64,000 nt of DNA, from NCBI RefSeq assembly GCF_000735605.1, contig NZ_JPKG01000013.1, positions 1-64,000 on the forward strand, read 5' to 3'. The translations under genes and the position numbers were made by a program. The DNA is from Allobosea sp. LC85. Its GTDB lineage: Bacteria; Pseudomonadota; Alphaproteobacteria; Rhizobiales; Beijerinckiaceae. The notes under the pieces are model-generated. The model did no database searches and was not told the DNA's origin. It was given only the letters and a program-made list of their open reading frames with translations. How positions within the stretch are numbered: position 1 is the stretch's first letter; the number at the start of each line of letters is the position of its first letter. Positions 10,571-19,984 of the stretch are shown here, piece after piece.

Positions 10571-11419
10571 ATGAACAGAATCGGTTTCGGTCTCCTCGGC
10601 TCAGCAGGCGCTGCGGCGCTCCTGCTGATGGCTTTGCCAACGACCGCTCTGGCGCAGGCCAAGCCAGGGGATCGCGTCGTCCTCGTGCCGCACCGCGCTG
10701 TCTACGATCTCGTGCTCGACGATGGGAAACCCGCCAAGAACATCGAGGCGGCGCGCGGGCGCATCGCCTTCGACTTCACCGGCGATGCCTGCGAGGGGTA
10801 TGCGCTCTCCTTCCGCCAGGTGACGCAGCTCACCAGCGAGGGCGGGCCACGCACGATCGATGCCCGGACCACGAGCTTCGAGGCTGGCGACGGCCAGAGC
10901 TACCGCTTCAAGACCGAGAGTTCCGCGAGCGGCGCGCCGGCCGAGATCGTCGACGGCACTGCGAAGAAATCGGGAGCCGATGGCTATGAGGTCAAGCTGA
11001 CCGCCCCCAAGGCGGAGACGCATCGTGAAGCCGGCGACGCGTTGTTTCCCAACGCGCAGATGAAAGCGCTGATCGCGGCGGCGCGCGCGGGCCAGAACAC
11101 CTTTGGCGTGCGGCTCTATGACGGTGCCAATAGCGGCAAGGAGGTCTATGACACCCTTTCGGTCATCGGCAAGCGCATCGAGACGCCGCCAAGCGAGGCG
11201 CCGCTGAAGCGCCCGGAATTCGAGAAACTGGCACGTTGGCCGGTCACCGTATCCTATTACAAGGTCGGTTCCGGCGAGGTCACGCCGGCCTATTCGATCT
11301 CCTTCGACCTTTATGAGAACGGTGTCACCGGCGCAGTCCGGATGGACTATGGCAGTTTCGCGCTGCGCGGTACGCTCACGCGTCTGGATCTTCTGCCTCA
11401 TCAGGATTGCGCGAAGTAG
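10571..11419 (+). CDS. eipB: Cell envelope integrity protein EipB (DUF1849)
   Basis: A 282 aa periplasmic protein with a signal peptide ([14 protein letters not shown]). The mature part starts [11 protein letters not shown], typical of DUF1849. In Brucella, EipB is a beta-spiral protein needed for envelope integrity, stabilised by a disulfide. Two Cys are seen here, in G-D-A-C-E-G-Y and at the C-terminus (Q-D-C-A-K), matching that pair. ATG 10571 is chosen because it opens the signal peptide; the longer frame upstream is the shadow of ridA. Its 3' end overlaps dinB, convergent, by 44 bases. Confidence 0.9.
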   Translation: MNRIGFGLLGSAGAAALLLMALPTTALAQAKPGDRVVLVPHRAVYDLVLDDGKPAKNIEAARGRIAFDFTGDACEGYALSFRQVTQLTSEGGPRTIDARTTSFEAGDGQSYRFKTESSASGAPAEIVDGTAKKSGADGYEVKLTAPKAETHREAGDALFPNAQMKALIAAARAGQNTFGVRLYDGANSGKEVYDTLSVIGKRIETPPSEAPLKRPEFEKLARWPVTVSYYKVGSGEVTPAYSISFDLYENGVTGAVRMDYGSFALRGTLTRLDLLPHQDCAK

Positions 11420-12740
11420 AGTTGGACGACGAGCGCGGCCGGTCCGGACTGCGCAGGCTCAGGCCCTTTCCGATCGCGTCGTCGCCGAAGCGGGCGCGGA
11501 GCTTATCGAGCGCGCCCTCCATGGCTTTCAGCCGCGGTGTGGCGACATCGGCGAGGTCGCCATGGTCGGCCTCCTCGGGGCCGGTGAGATCGCTCGCGCC
11601 GATGCCGATCAGCCGGTAGCGCTGTCCGGTGCATTCGCGTTTCAGCAGTTCGCGCCCCGCCGCGAAGAGGCGCCCGGCGAGCTGCGTCGGCTCGGGCAGG
11701 CGGCTCGCACGCGTGATCGAATGAAACTCGGCCGTCTTGAGCTTCAGGGTGATCGTTCGCCCGGCCAGTTCCTGGGCCTTGAGGCGCTTCGAGGTTTTCT
11801 CGCACAGGCGCCAGAGTATCGGCTCAAGTTCGTCGAACCGGGAGAGATCGGCGTCGAGCGTGGTTTCGCTGGAGACGCTCTTGGTCTCGTGATCCGGCGT
11901 CACCTTGCGAGCGTCGATGCCATTGGCGAGGTTCTTCAGCCGCGGCCCGTCCTTGCCGGCGAGCCGGAACAGCGCCTCGACCGGCGCCTCCCGCAAATCG
12001 CCGATCAGGCGAAAGCCGGATTCGGCCAGCTTGGCTGCGCTCGCCTTGCCGATGCCCGGGATCAGGCTGACGGGCTTGTCGGCGAGAAAGGCGACGGCCT
12101 CGCCACGGCCGATGATCGAGAAGCCGCGCGGCTTGTCGAGGTCGGAGGCGACCTTGGCCAGGAATTTGGCATAGGACAGGCCGACGGAAATGGTGATGCC
12201 GATCTCGTTTTCGATCCGCTTGGCGAAGCGCGCAAGCGTGATGGCCGGGCTGGCGTGATGTAGCCGCTCGGTGCCCGAGAGATCGAGGAAGGCCTCATCG
12301 ATCGATAGCGGCTCGACCAGCGGTGTCAGTTCCCGCATCAGCTGCCTGACCTCACGCCCGACCGCGACATATTTCGCCATGTTGGGCTTCACCACGACGG
12401 CGTCGGGGCAGGCCTTCAAGGCCTGGAACATCGGCATGGCGGACCGTACGCCGTATGTGCGGGCAATATAACAGGCTGTGGAGACGACGCCGCGCTTACG
12501 GCCGCCGATGATCACCGGCTTGTCGAGCAGGGAAGGATCGTCCCGTTTCTCGACAGCGGCATAGAAGGCGTCGCAGTCGATATGGGCGAGGCTCAAGCTA
12601 TCCCGCTCGGGGTGGCTGATGAGGCGCGGCGAGCCACAGGCGCGACAGCGGCGTGAGGCTCCCGCCGCGCCGTCATTGTCAGCGAGGCAATCGCGGCAGA
12701 ACGCGTGCGCTTGGCGCAGCGGGGCACGCTCTTCGGTCAA
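11376..12740 (-). CDS. dinB: DNA polymerase IV (Y family)
   Basis: Translesion polymerase, 454 aa. Catalytic acidic residues appear in [10 protein letters not shown] and [11 protein letters not shown]. An N-terminal extension of about 50 residues carries C-x2-C and C-x2-C pairs (C-R-D-C, C-R-A-C) and looks like a small zinc ribbon, a known form in Rhizobiales. Start appears to be TTG 12740, overlapping the DUF3572 stop by four bases. The 3' end runs 44 bases into eipB on the opposite strand. No LexA box was identified. Confidence 0.93.
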   Translation of the reverse strand: MTEERAPLRQAHAFCRDCLADNDGAAGASRRCRACGSPRLISHPERDSLSLAHIDCDAFYAAVEKRDDPSLLDKPVIIGGRKRGVVSTACYIARTYGVRSAMPMFQALKACPDAVVVKPNMAKYVAVGREVRQLMRELTPLVEPLSIDEAFLDLSGTERLHHASPAITLARFAKRIENEIGITISVGLSYAKFLAKVASDLDKPRGFSIIGRGEAVAFLADKPVSLIPGIGKASAAKLAESGFRLIGDLREAPVEALFRLAGKDGPRLKNLANGIDARKVTPDHETKSVSSETTLDADLSRFDELEPILWRLCEKTSKRLKAQELAGRTITLKLKTAEFHSITRASRLPEPTQLAGRLFAAGRELLKRECTGQRYRLIGIGASDLTGPEEADHGDLADVATPRLKAMEGALDKLRARFGDDAIGKGLSLRSPDRPRSSSNSTSRNPDEAEDPDA

Positions 12741-13027
12741 GCATCGTCACCATGATAGGGGCCAGCGAGGATTTCCCGCGCCTGGCCAATGATTTCCGGA
12801 TTCAGGCTTAAGTTTCCGACAAATTCGAGCAGCAGCGATTCGTTGCCGAGAAGGTGGTCGAGCACCGCTACGAGAAAGCCGGGTTCGCTGGCCGCTGCCC
12901 GCAGGGTCTCCGGTCCAAGCCCCGTTGCGGCCAGAAATGGCTCGATTCGTGTGGAATCGGCGGCAAGGAAGCCCAGTGCGCGCAAGGCAAGGGTTTCGGC
13001 GTCGGGGGAAGCGATCGGGCGCAGCAT
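12737..13027 (-). CDS. DUF3572 family protein
   Basis: A 96 aa acidic, helical protein ([24 protein letters not shown]). This small alphaproteobacterial family is regularly found between dinB and divK. Function unknown. It is translationally coupled to dinB through overlapping stop and start. Confidence 0.85.
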   Translation of the reverse strand: MLRPIASPDAETLALRALGFLAADSTRIEPFLAATGLGPETLRAAASEPGFLVAVLDHLLGNESLLLEFVGNLSLNPEIIGQAREILAGPYHGDDA

Positions 13028-13161
13028 GGTCGATTGTCGGGTCCAGGATCGGGTTTGCGTTTCGTCAACGGCTGGCGTGCTAGGATGATCATCGAACGGA
13101 GCCGTCGGCTTGGAAAGCCCGGAATAGACCGACGCCTTCCGAGGCGAAACAGGGGAACGGC

Positions 13162-13533
13162 ATGACGAAGACGGTCCTGATCGTCGAGGACAACGAGCTC
13201 AACATGAAGCTCTTCAACGATCTTCTCGAGGCGCACGGCTATGCGACGCTGAAGACGGCCGATGGCATCGAGGCCATCGAGCTGGCGCGCGCGCATCACC
13301 CCGATCTGATCCTGATGGATATCCAGCTTCCCGAAGTCTCGGGACTCGAGGTCACGAAGTGGATCAAGGAGGACGACACACTCAAGTCCATTCCCGTGAT
13401 CGCGGTGACCGCCTTCGCGATGAAGGGGGATGAGGAGCGGATTCGGGAGGGCGGCTGCGAGGCCTATCTCTCGAAGCCGATTTCAGTTGCGAAATTCCTG
13501 GAAACGGTACGCGCCTATGCCGGCGCGGCCTGA
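13162..13533 (+). CDS. divK: Single-domain response regulator DivK
   Basis: A 123 aa receiver domain with no output domain. Phosphoacceptor Asp53 lies in [10 protein letters not shown]; the acid pocket is E-D-N, the switch Thr is in V-T-A-F, and Lys is in S-K-P-I. DivK relays cell-cycle and polarity signals (DivJ/PleC to CckA/CtrA). The family match ([12 protein letters not shown]) and the adjacent pleD support the name. pleD follows after 17 bases. Confidence 0.95.
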   Translation: MTKTVLIVEDNELNMKLFNDLLEAHGYATLKTADGIEAIELARAHHPDLILMDIQLPEVSGLEVTKWIKEDDTLKSIPVIAVTAFAMKGDEERIREGGCEAYLSKPISVAKFLETVRAYAGAA

Positions 13534-13550
13534 GCGGCGGGGGCGGCTCC

Positions 13551-14927
13551 ATGTCTGCGCGTGTCTTGGTCGTCGATGACATTCTCACCAATGTGAAGCT
13601 GCTCGAGGCCAAGCTCTCGGCCGAATATTTTGACGTGACGACGGCACTCAACGGACTCGATGCTCTGGCGATCTGCGAGCGCGGCGAGGCTGATATCGTG
13701 CTGCTCGACGTCATGATGCCGGGCTTGAACGGCTTCGAGGTCTGCCGGCGGCTCAAGAACAGCCCGACCACCGCCCATATCCCCGTCGTGATGGTGACCG
13801 CGCTCGATCAGCCGAGCGACCGGCTGAAGGGGCTCGATGCCGGAGCCGATGACTTCCTGACCAAGCCGATCGACGATGCCGCCCTTTTCGCCCGGGTGCG
13901 CAGCCTGGTGCGGCTGAAGTCGGTCACCGACGAACTGCGTCACCGGGCGATCGCATCGCGCCGCCTCGGCATCGCCGATCCGCTGGCTGCCGCAGCGTCC
14001 GAGACTGGACTGAACGGCCGCGTCCTGCTGATCGAGGATCGGCCAGCCGCTTCCGAGCGGCTCTCCACCGCGCTTTCGACCTTTCACAGCGTCGAGGTCG
14101 AAGCCGACCCGAACCTGGCACTTGCCAAGGCGGCCGAGGGGGATTTCGAAGCCATCCTCGTCAGTCTTGACCTGCAGAACCATGACGGCCTCAGGCTGTG
14201 CAGCCAGCTGCGCTCGCTGGAGCGGACCCGTAACGTTTCGGTGCTGCTGCTCGGCGAGGCCGAAGACCGCGCCCGCATCCTGCGTGGGCTGGAGATCGGT
14301 GCGCATGATTTCCTGATGCGCCCGGTCGATCGCAATGAGCTCTTGGCGCGGGTGCGCACGCAGATCCGCCGCAAGCGCTTCACCGAGCGTCTGCGCGACA
14401 GTGTCCAGTCCTCCATGGAAATGGCGGTGATGGATCAGCTCACCGGCCTGCATAATCGGCGATATCTCGACAGCCGCCTCAGCACCCTCTTCGACGAATC
14501 GGCCCTGCGAGCCCGTTCGCTTGCCATGCTCGTGCTCGATGTCGACCGCTTCAAGGTCGTCAACGACAGCTGGGGGCATGACGCCGGCGACGAGGTGCTG
14601 CGCGAGTTCGCGGATCGAGTGCGCGCCTGCACGCGCGGCATCGATCTTGTCGCCCGCCTGGGTGGCGAGGAGGTGGTCGTCGTGCTGCCAGATACGACAC
14701 TGGATGCGGCCTTCGCCGTGGCCGAGCGAATCCGGGAAAAGGTCGAGGCCGAGCCTTTCGCCATCCAGCGCAACGCACGGACGATCGGCGTCACCGTTTC
14801 AATCGGCGTCGCCAGCCGGCGCGCCGGCGACCTCTCACCGGCCGAGATGATGAAACGGGCGGATGATGCGCTTTACCGGGCCAAGGAAAGCGGCCGGAAC
14901 CGCGTGATCGTCGCCAGCGCCGCGTAA
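13551..14927 (+). CDS. pleD: PleD diguanylate cyclase response regulator
   Basis: A 458 aa protein with two receiver domains (about 1-120 and 155-270) and a C-terminal GGDEF domain (about 295-458). Asp53 in V-L-L-D-V-M-M-P is the phosphorylation site. The product is cyclic di-GMP, which steers the motile-to-sessile transition. The allosteric I-site R-G-I-D is present five residues before the active loop. The loop itself reads G-G-E-E-V instead of G-G-E-E-F; the catalytic Glu are kept. Co-transcribed with divK. Confidence 0.94.
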   Translation: MSARVLVVDDILTNVKLLEAKLSAEYFDVTTALNGLDALAICERGEADIVLLDVMMPGLNGFEVCRRLKNSPTTAHIPVVMVTALDQPSDRLKGLDAGADDFLTKPIDDAALFARVRSLVRLKSVTDELRHRAIASRRLGIADPLAAAASETGLNGRVLLIEDRPAASERLSTALSTFHSVEVEADPNLALAKAAEGDFEAILVSLDLQNHDGLRLCSQLRSLERTRNVSVLLLGEAEDRARILRGLEIGAHDFLMRPVDRNELLARVRTQIRRKRFTERLRDSVQSSMEMAVMDQLTGLHNRRYLDSRLSTLFDESALRARSLAMLVLDVDRFKVVNDSWGHDAGDEVLREFADRVRACTRGIDLVARLGGEEVVVVLPDTTLDAAFAVAERIREKVEAEPFAIQRNARTIGVTVSIGVASRRAGDLSPAEMMKRADDALYRAKESGRNRVIVASAA

Positions 14928-15032
14928 ACCAACCCTGTAAACCTTTCCAGGTAGGGTTAACTATCGATGAACGTTGGTGAATCGATCTGATTCAATTGCA
15001 ATCGAAAGGCCGGTGCGTAGGGTCATTTCAAA

Positions 15033-15051
15033 GCAGCCCGCCCTGGGCTGC
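15033..15051. other. Isolated hairpin in the pleD downstream gap
   Basis: GCAGCCC and GGGCTGC separated by five bases. It has no T-tract, so it is not a clean terminator. The rest of 14928-15181 shows only a weak nested repeat right after pleD (AACCCT at 14931, AGGGTT at 14953). No gene is apparent in this gap. Confidence 0.3.
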
Positions 15052-15181
15052 CCGAAATGCCCCTCGGGAACTCAGGTCCGCCGCATCTCCTGGGACTCCG
15101 ATGGGCTGGCCGGTCGGCCGCGGGACATCTGGCCTCATCAGAACCGCAGCCGGCCGGTCACCACTCCCCCAGGTGGCACGC

Positions 15182-15382
15182 TCAGAGATAGCGCGACAGC
15201 CCGGCAGCCACTGCGTAGCCGAACAGGCCGAAGGCCGCGAGCAGGGCGAGCAGCAACAAGCCAGCCTTGATCCGGCTTGACGCGAAGCGAGAAGAATCGA
15301 GTTCGACGATCAGCTTCAGGAATTCACGCACGGCACCGTGCGGCCTGGCGGGACGCGCCGCCTTCTTGTCACCGCTGCTCAC
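15182..15382 (-). CDS. Small C-tail membrane protein, 66 aa
   Basis: From GTG 15382 the reading is S-S-G-D-K-K, a basic stretch, R-E-F-L-K-L-I-V-E-L-D-S, then one clear transmembrane helix (I-K-A-G-L-L-L-L-A-L-L-A-A-F-G-L-F-G) and a short tail L-S-R-Y-L. The frame is open further upstream to 15535 but that part is arginine-rich noise. Start choice is uncertain because no good ribosome site is present. Function unknown. Confidence 0.55.
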   Translation of the reverse strand: MSSGDKKAARPARPHGAVREFLKLIVELDSSRFASSRIKAGLLLLALLAAFGLFGYAVAAGLSRYL

Positions 15383-15525
15383 ACAAGACCCCGTTCGAGA
15401 CTGGAGATAGACCGGTGCCGAAAATGGGGGGGGCCAAGCCTTTCGGCAAGCCCCGGGGCGGTGGCGGCGGGCGCAGGGGCGAGCCGAGCTGCAATTCCTC
15501 CCGGTGAGGCTCGCTGGAATATGTT

Positions 15526-15544
15526 TATGCTGCAATGCAGCATA
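15526..15544. promoter_or_regulatory. Perfect 8-3-8 inverted repeat, possible PhaR-type operator
   Basis: TATGCTGC-AAT-GCAGCATA contains CTGC-N3-GCAG, the core reported for the polyhydroxyalkanoate regulator PhaR in Rhodobacter. It stands 106 bases before the secreted Cys-rich protein gene and 144 bases before the divergent small membrane protein gene. Assignment to PhaR is inference. Confidence 0.4.
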
Positions 15545-15649
15545 GGCATCCCCGTCCGCGTCAGTTCGTGATATTCTGTTGAAGATTCGACTCCGGTGGG
15601 ACCCGGGGCAGAAGAGGCTGGCCTGAGATCCTCAAACGGGGAGCGACCC

Positions 15650-15976
15650 ATGCGTATTCTCGCATTGGCGCTCTGCCTCGCGGCGTTTCTGCCGGGCGGA
15701 GGGCTTGTCCATGCACATAGCTGGTATCCATACGATTGTTGCAGCGACCAAGACTGCTGGCCCATGGGCCAGGATGTCGATGCGCGTGAGCCGGATCCCC
15801 GGATCGTGCCCGGCGGCTACCTGACCTATGACGGCCATTTCATTCCTGAAGGGGCGACACGTGCGTCCCTGGATGGCCGCTTTCATATTTGCCGGCGGGG
15901 CGGAACCCTGACCGGTAGCGTGATCGCTCCGTCGCAGAAGCCGTTCTGCCTGTTCGTGCCCAGACAGGTGTTCTGA
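15650..15976 (+). CDS. Secreted cysteine-containing protein, 108 aa
   Basis: ATG 15650 is preceded by GGGAG and opens a signal peptide (M-R-I-L-A-L-A-L-C-L-A-A-F-L-P). The mature protein starts H-S-W-Y-P-Y-D-C-C-S-D-Q-D-C-W-P and has two further Cys (H-I-C-R-R and K-P-F-C-L-F), so disulfides in the periplasm are likely. Small proteins with an H-x-W-Y-P-x2-C-C start are common in Bradyrhizobium and Methylobacterium relatives but have no known role. Single gene; the rpmG terminator follows. Confidence 0.8.
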   Translation: MRILALALCLAAFLPGGGLVHAHSWYPYDCCSDQDCWPMGQDVDAREPDPRIVPGGYLTYDGHFIPEGATRASLDGRFHICRRGGTLTGSVIAPSQKPFCLFVPRQVF

Positions 15977-15996
15977 GCGCGACCGAATCGCTGGTC

Positions 15997-16028
15997 AAAA
16001 AAAGAACCGCCCGGGTCACGGGCGGTTC
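15997..16028 (-). terminator. Rho-independent terminator of rpmG
   Basis: A 10-bp perfect stem (16004-16013 with 16019-16028) and a 5-nt loop. On the minus strand it is followed by seven T (seen as A at 15997-16003). It ends transcription from the rnr-DUF983-NUDIX-rpmG side. Confidence 0.9.
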
Positions 16029-16063
16029 CTTGAACTTTGATTATGCCGAAAAGGCGACCAGGA

Positions 16064-16231
16064 TCACTTGATCTTGGTTTCCTTGAACTCGACGTGCTTG
16101 CGCGCGACCGGGTCGTACTTCTTCTTCGACATCTTCTCGGTCATCGTGCGGGAGTTCTTCTTCGTTACGTAGAAGAAGCCGGTATCCGCCGTCGACAGCA
16201 GCTTGATCTTGATGGTCACGGCCTTGGCCAT
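16064..16231 (-). CDS. rpmG: 50S ribosomal protein L33
   Basis: A 55 aa ribosomal protein, [10 protein letters not shown] ... F-Y-V-T-K-K-N-S-R ... [10 protein letters not shown]. This is the cysteine-free (zinc-independent) form of L33, as usual in Alphaproteobacteria. It is a component of the large subunit near the E site. Followed by a strong terminator. Confidence 0.95.
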   Translation of the reverse strand: MAKAVTIKIKLLSTADTGFFYVTKKNSRTMTEKMSKKKYDPVARKHVEFKETKIK

Positions 16232-16392
16232 GGGTTCCGTCCTCGAGCCTGGCGGGCCGCGGTCTGGCCCTCATAAAAGAAAATGGCCGGGGGGACCCGG
16301 CAAACCGTTCCCGGGGAGATGCCGCAACCCGATGGCGAAGTCAAGAAAGAATGCCCCGACGGAACGAACAGATTGCCATAGGGGGCAATCTG

Positions 16393-17127
16393 TCAGAGTT
16401 CCTCGCGCACGAAATGCAGGTTCTTCTCCCAGAAATAGGGCACGGGGAGGTGCGGGCCGAAGCCGGCCGCAATCCTGGCCTCGACTTCCTTGATGATGAC
16501 CTGAGTGATCGTCGGCAGGTCGAGCTGCCTCGCTTCCTCGAAATTGACCCAGACCAGCTCGATTAACTCGGAATCAGGGCCAGTGACGCCCTCGATGCTG
16601 CCGCCGAGCGCGTCGTAGTCGACGACGAAGAAACGCGTGTCGAAACGCTTCGGGCGGCGCGGTGGCGTGACAGCGCGCGCAACAAAGGTCACCGCGCTGA
16701 GATCGGGATAGACGCCATGGCTCGCGAATTCGGTCCAGGTGCCTTCCGGGGGATTCTCGGGCACTCCGAACTCGGCCGAGCCGAAGAGCAGCCCCGTCTC
16801 CTCAAAGGTTTCGCGGATGGCGGCCATGGCAAGCGCACGGGCCTTGTTCGGGCTCGGGCGCACGGTGCGCTTCGCCAGTCGGTCTTCGCAGATCTGCGGA
16901 ATCGCGCCGGTTGCGGCCATGCGCCGGTCGCCGGCATCGACGCGTCCGCCCGGGAAGACGAATTTGCCGGGCATGAACTTGTGTCCGGGATGGCGCTTGC
17001 CCATCAGCACACGGGGTTCTGCACCGCTGCGATCCAGGATGAGCATCGTCGCTGCGTCATGCGGGCGGATGTTGACCGTGGTCCGGGTGCGCTCGGCCTG
17101 GGTCAGGATGACGGCGTTGTCGTTCAT
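16393..17127 (-). CDS. NUDIX hydrolase
   Basis: A 244 aa NUDIX protein. The box is spread by an insert: F-P-G-G-R-V-D-A-G-D, then about 35 residues, then A-A-I-R-E-T-F-E-E-T-G-L-L-F with the metal-binding R-E-x2-E-E. This longer layout resembles NUDT19-like enzymes acting on nucleoside or CoA diphosphates; substrate unknown. Start ATG 17127 overlaps the DUF983 stop (ATGA). Gene order rnr-DUF983-NUDIX-rpmG is conserved in Rhizobiales. Confidence 0.9.
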   Translation of the reverse strand: MNDNAVILTQAERTRTTVNIRPHDAATMLILDRSGAEPRVLMGKRHPGHKFMPGKFVFPGGRVDAGDRRMAATGAIPQICEDRLAKRTVRPSPNKARALAMAAIRETFEETGLLFGSAEFGVPENPPEGTWTEFASHGVYPDLSAVTFVARAVTPPRRPKRFDTRFFVVDYDALGGSIEGVTGPDSELIELVWVNFEEARQLDLPTITQVIIKEVEARIAAGFGPHLPVPYFWEKNLHFVREEL

Positions 17128-17570
17128 TGCTGCGATGCCATGGATGGGCCGGGCTGACGCTCGGGCAGGGGAGGCGCGTTGTCGAAGCCATGCATGCGCA
17201 TGGCCCATTGCAGGCCGATGACCCCGCCCTTAACCGGCTGCATCAGTGCCAGCGACAGGAACAGCGTCAGCGGCAGCCAGACCGCCATATGCAGCCACAT
17301 CGGCCATTCCGCATATTTCTCGACCAGGACCAGGCCGCCGACGATGACATGGCCGACAATGGTGATGACGATATAGGGCGGCAGATCGTCGGCACGCTGG
17401 TGGTGCAGGGCCTCGCCGCAGGCCTCGCAGCGGTCGACTGATTTCAGGAAGCCGCGGAACAGCCGGCCTTCGCCGCAATGAGGACAACGGCACATCAGGC
17501 CGTGGCGGACCGCCAAACGCCAGTCGCGCTCGACCGGCTGGTCGATGGAAACGTGAACCTGAACCGACAT
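17124..17570 (-). CDS. DUF983 family membrane protein
   Basis: A 148 aa protein with two zinc-ribbon pairs near the N-terminus (C-R-C-P-H-C-G-E-G, C-E-A-C-G) and two membrane helices (about 65-85 and 92-112). Function unknown. ATG 17570 overlaps the rnr stop (TGATG); a GTG one codon earlier is possible. Cytoplasmic zinc-binding head anchored to the membrane is inferred from the order of motifs. Confidence 0.88.
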   Translation of the reverse strand: MSVQVHVSIDQPVERDWRLAVRHGLMCRCPHCGEGRLFRGFLKSVDRCEACGEALHHQRADDLPPYIVITIVGHVIVGGLVLVEKYAEWPMWLHMAVWLPLTLFLSLALMQPVKGGVIGLQWAMRMHGFDNAPPLPERQPGPSMASQQ

Positions 17571-19876
17571 CACCGCCTCTTGCCCGGCTTCGCCTTGCCG
17601 AAGGGGGCCTTGCCCTTGGCGCGGCCGGACAATGGTGGCCTTGGGCCGCTTTTGCCAGAGCGGCCCGATGTCACACGCCGGCCCTCGGAGAGCAGTTCGA
17701 AACGCAGGGCGCCGGCGACAGGGGCGGCCTCGACCAGGCGGACATGGACGCGATCACCGAGGCGCCAGCTCTCGCCCGTGCGCTCGCCGGTCAGGGCGTG
17801 CGCCCCTTCGTCATAGCGATAATAGTCGCCGCCCAGCGTCGAGGCCGGGATGAAGCCGTCCGCTCCGGTGCCGTCGAGTTTCACGAACAGGCCGGCCCGG
17901 TTCACGCCACCGATGCGCCCGTCGAAGCTCGAGCCGATCTGGTCGGCGAGAAAATGGGCGATCAACCTGTCGGTGGTCTCGCGCTCGGCTGCCATGGCGC
18001 GGCGCTCGGCGGCGGAGATCCGGGTCGCGGTCTCGCGCAGTTCGGCGAGCGTGGTCGCTTTTGGCAGTCCGTCGTTGCCGAGTTTCAACGCGGAGATCAG
18101 GCCGCGATGCACGATGAGGTCGGCATAGCGCCGGATCGGCGAGGTGAAATGGGCGTAGCGGCGCAGGTTGAGCCCGAAATGCCCGTAGTTCTCGGCGACA
18201 TATTCGGCTTGCGCCTGGGTCCGCAGGATCACCTCGTTCAGGAAGAGCTCGTTCTCCGAGCCCTTGATCATGGCGAGGATGCGGTTGAACAGCACGGGGC
18301 GCAGTGAGCCATCCTTCGGCAGCTTGATGCCGACCGAGGCCAGCACTTCGCCGAGCGCCCGCATCTTCTCGAGCGATGGCTCGTCATGGCAGCGATAGAT
18401 CAGCAGGCTGCCAGCCTTCTCCAATGTCTCGGCGGCAGCGACATTGGCGAGGATCATGAACTCCTCGATCAGCCGGTGCGCGGCCAGCCGCTCGGGCGCG
18501 ATGACGCGGTCTACGGAGCCGTCGGGCTTCAGGATCAGCTTGCGCTCGGGCAGATCGAGGTCGAGCGGCTGGCGTTGGTCCCGGGCGCGGCAGGCGACGC
18601 CATAGGCCGCCCAGAGCGGCATCAGGACACTCTCGCGGATCGGTCCGGTCAAGTCGTCCGGCTTGCCGTCGATGGCCGCCTGAACCTGTTGGTACGACAG
18701 CTTCGCCGCCGAGCGCATCAGGATGCGGTGGAAGCTATGACCCTTCTTCGAGCCGTCAGCCTTCAGGACGAGGCGGACGGCGAGCGCCGGCCTGTCCTCG
18801 CCGCCGCGCAGCGAGCAGAGATCGTTCGAGATGCGCTCGGGCAGCATCGGCACGACGCGGTCGGGGAAATAGACCGAGTTGCCGCGCTCCAGCGCCTCGC
18901 GGTCGAGCGCGGAGCCCGGGCGGACGTAGGACGCGACATCGGCAATGGCGACCGTGACGACGTAACCGCCTTCATTGGCCGGGTCGGTGTCGGGCGCAGC
19001 ATGGACTGCGTCGTCATGGTCCTTGGCGTCGGCGGGGTCGATGGTGATCAGGGGCAGCGCGCGCCAATCCTCGCGGCCGGCAGCACTGGCATGCGGTGCG
19101 GCTTCTGCCTCCGCCAATGTCGCAGGGGAGAACTCGTTGGGAATGCCGTGGGTATGGATTGCGATCAAACTGACGGCGCGCTCGGATTTCAGCGAGCCCA
19201 GACGTTCGCGCACCCGCGCTTCCGGCGGGCCGAAGCGGCCTTCGCGCCGAAGCGAAACCGAGATCAGGTCTCCATCCTGGGCGTCGCCGGTCTGACCCTT
19301 GGGGATCAGTGCCTCGCGGCCCTGGGCCTTCTTGTCGACGGGGATGAGCCGACCCGAGCCGTCGGGCAGGGCGCGGAAGATGCCGAGCACCTGCGCCTTG
19401 CCCTTGCCCATGATCTTGAGCACGCGGCCGGAATAGGCGAAGCCGTCCATGCCACGGAGGCGGGTGAGCTTGAGCAGCACCTGATCGCCGACCCCGGCAG
19501 CGGCGGAGGCGAGCTTGCGCGAGCGGATCTCGCGCGGGCGTTCCACCAGGATCTTGGGAGGCGCGCCCTCGTCGGCCTCGTTCCATTCGAGCGGGGCGGC
19601 AACGAGGTCGCCGTCACGATCGCGGGCCTTGATTTCGCAGAGCAGCACCGGAGGAAGGGCACCGCGCTGGTGGACGGGCCGGTCCTTGCCGTCGCCGCCG
19701 AGCTCGCCGTCCTCGGCGAGCTCCTTGAGCATGCGCTTCAACCAGATCTTGCCTCCGGCCGAGAGGCCAAAGGCCTTGGCGATCTCACGGCGGCCGACTT
19801 CGCGGCCGGCAAGGCGCTCGCTCTCGATGAAATCGAGAATCGCCTCGCGGCTCGGTTCAGGCGCGAGCGATGACAC
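17570..19876 (-). CDS. rnr: Ribonuclease R
   Basis: A 768 aa 3'-5' exoribonuclease of the RNB family. It has an N-terminal winged-helix/cold-shock region, the RNB core with catalytic Asp in I-D-P-A-D-A-K-D-H-D-D-A, the signature H-F-T-S-P-I-R-R-Y-A-D-L-I-V-H-R, an S1 domain (about 640-725) and a basic C-tail. RNase R degrades structured RNA, including defective 16S rRNA and tmRNA-tagged messages. Starts at GTG 19876. It is the first large gene after an unusual small-ORF element at 19985-20217. topA, often upstream of rnr, is absent here. Confidence 0.95.
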   Translation of the reverse strand: MSSLAPEPSREAILDFIESERLAGREVGRREIAKAFGLSAGGKIWLKRMLKELAEDGELGGDGKDRPVHQRGALPPVLLCEIKARDRDGDLVAAPLEWNEADEGAPPKILVERPREIRSRKLASAAAGVGDQVLLKLTRLRGMDGFAYSGRVLKIMGKGKAQVLGIFRALPDGSGRLIPVDKKAQGREALIPKGQTGDAQDGDLISVSLRREGRFGPPEARVRERLGSLKSERAVSLIAIHTHGIPNEFSPATLAEAEAAPHASAAGREDWRALPLITIDPADAKDHDDAVHAAPDTDPANEGGYVVTVAIADVASYVRPGSALDREALERGNSVYFPDRVVPMLPERISNDLCSLRGGEDRPALAVRLVLKADGSKKGHSFHRILMRSAAKLSYQQVQAAIDGKPDDLTGPIRESVLMPLWAAYGVACRARDQRQPLDLDLPERKLILKPDGSVDRVIAPERLAAHRLIEEFMILANVAAAETLEKAGSLLIYRCHDEPSLEKMRALGEVLASVGIKLPKDGSLRPVLFNRILAMIKGSENELFLNEVILRTQAQAEYVAENYGHFGLNLRRYAHFTSPIRRYADLIVHRGLISALKLGNDGLPKATTLAELRETATRISAAERRAMAAERETTDRLIAHFLADQIGSSFDGRIGGVNRAGLFVKLDGTGADGFIPASTLGGDYYRYDEGAHALTGERTGESWRLGDRVHVRLVEAAPVAGALRFELLSEGRRVTSGRSGKSGPRPPLSGRAKGKAPFGKAKPGKRR

Positions 19877-19984
19877 GGGCTAAACTCGTCTGATGGGGAT
19901 GAGAATGAAAAAACACGCGGCCTCTGTGCCACGTCCGGCGCTGCTGCGCCAGAACCGGGACTGCAGGGCCGCCTCCGGAAACGA

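Noticed and set aside
14931..14958. Nested repeat AACCCT...AGGGTT after pleD as a terminator
   Set aside because: Stem is short and interrupted and lacks a T-tract; kept only as a remark.
18386..19873. 495-codon plus-strand frame
   Set aside because: Antisense of rnr, which has complete RNB motifs.
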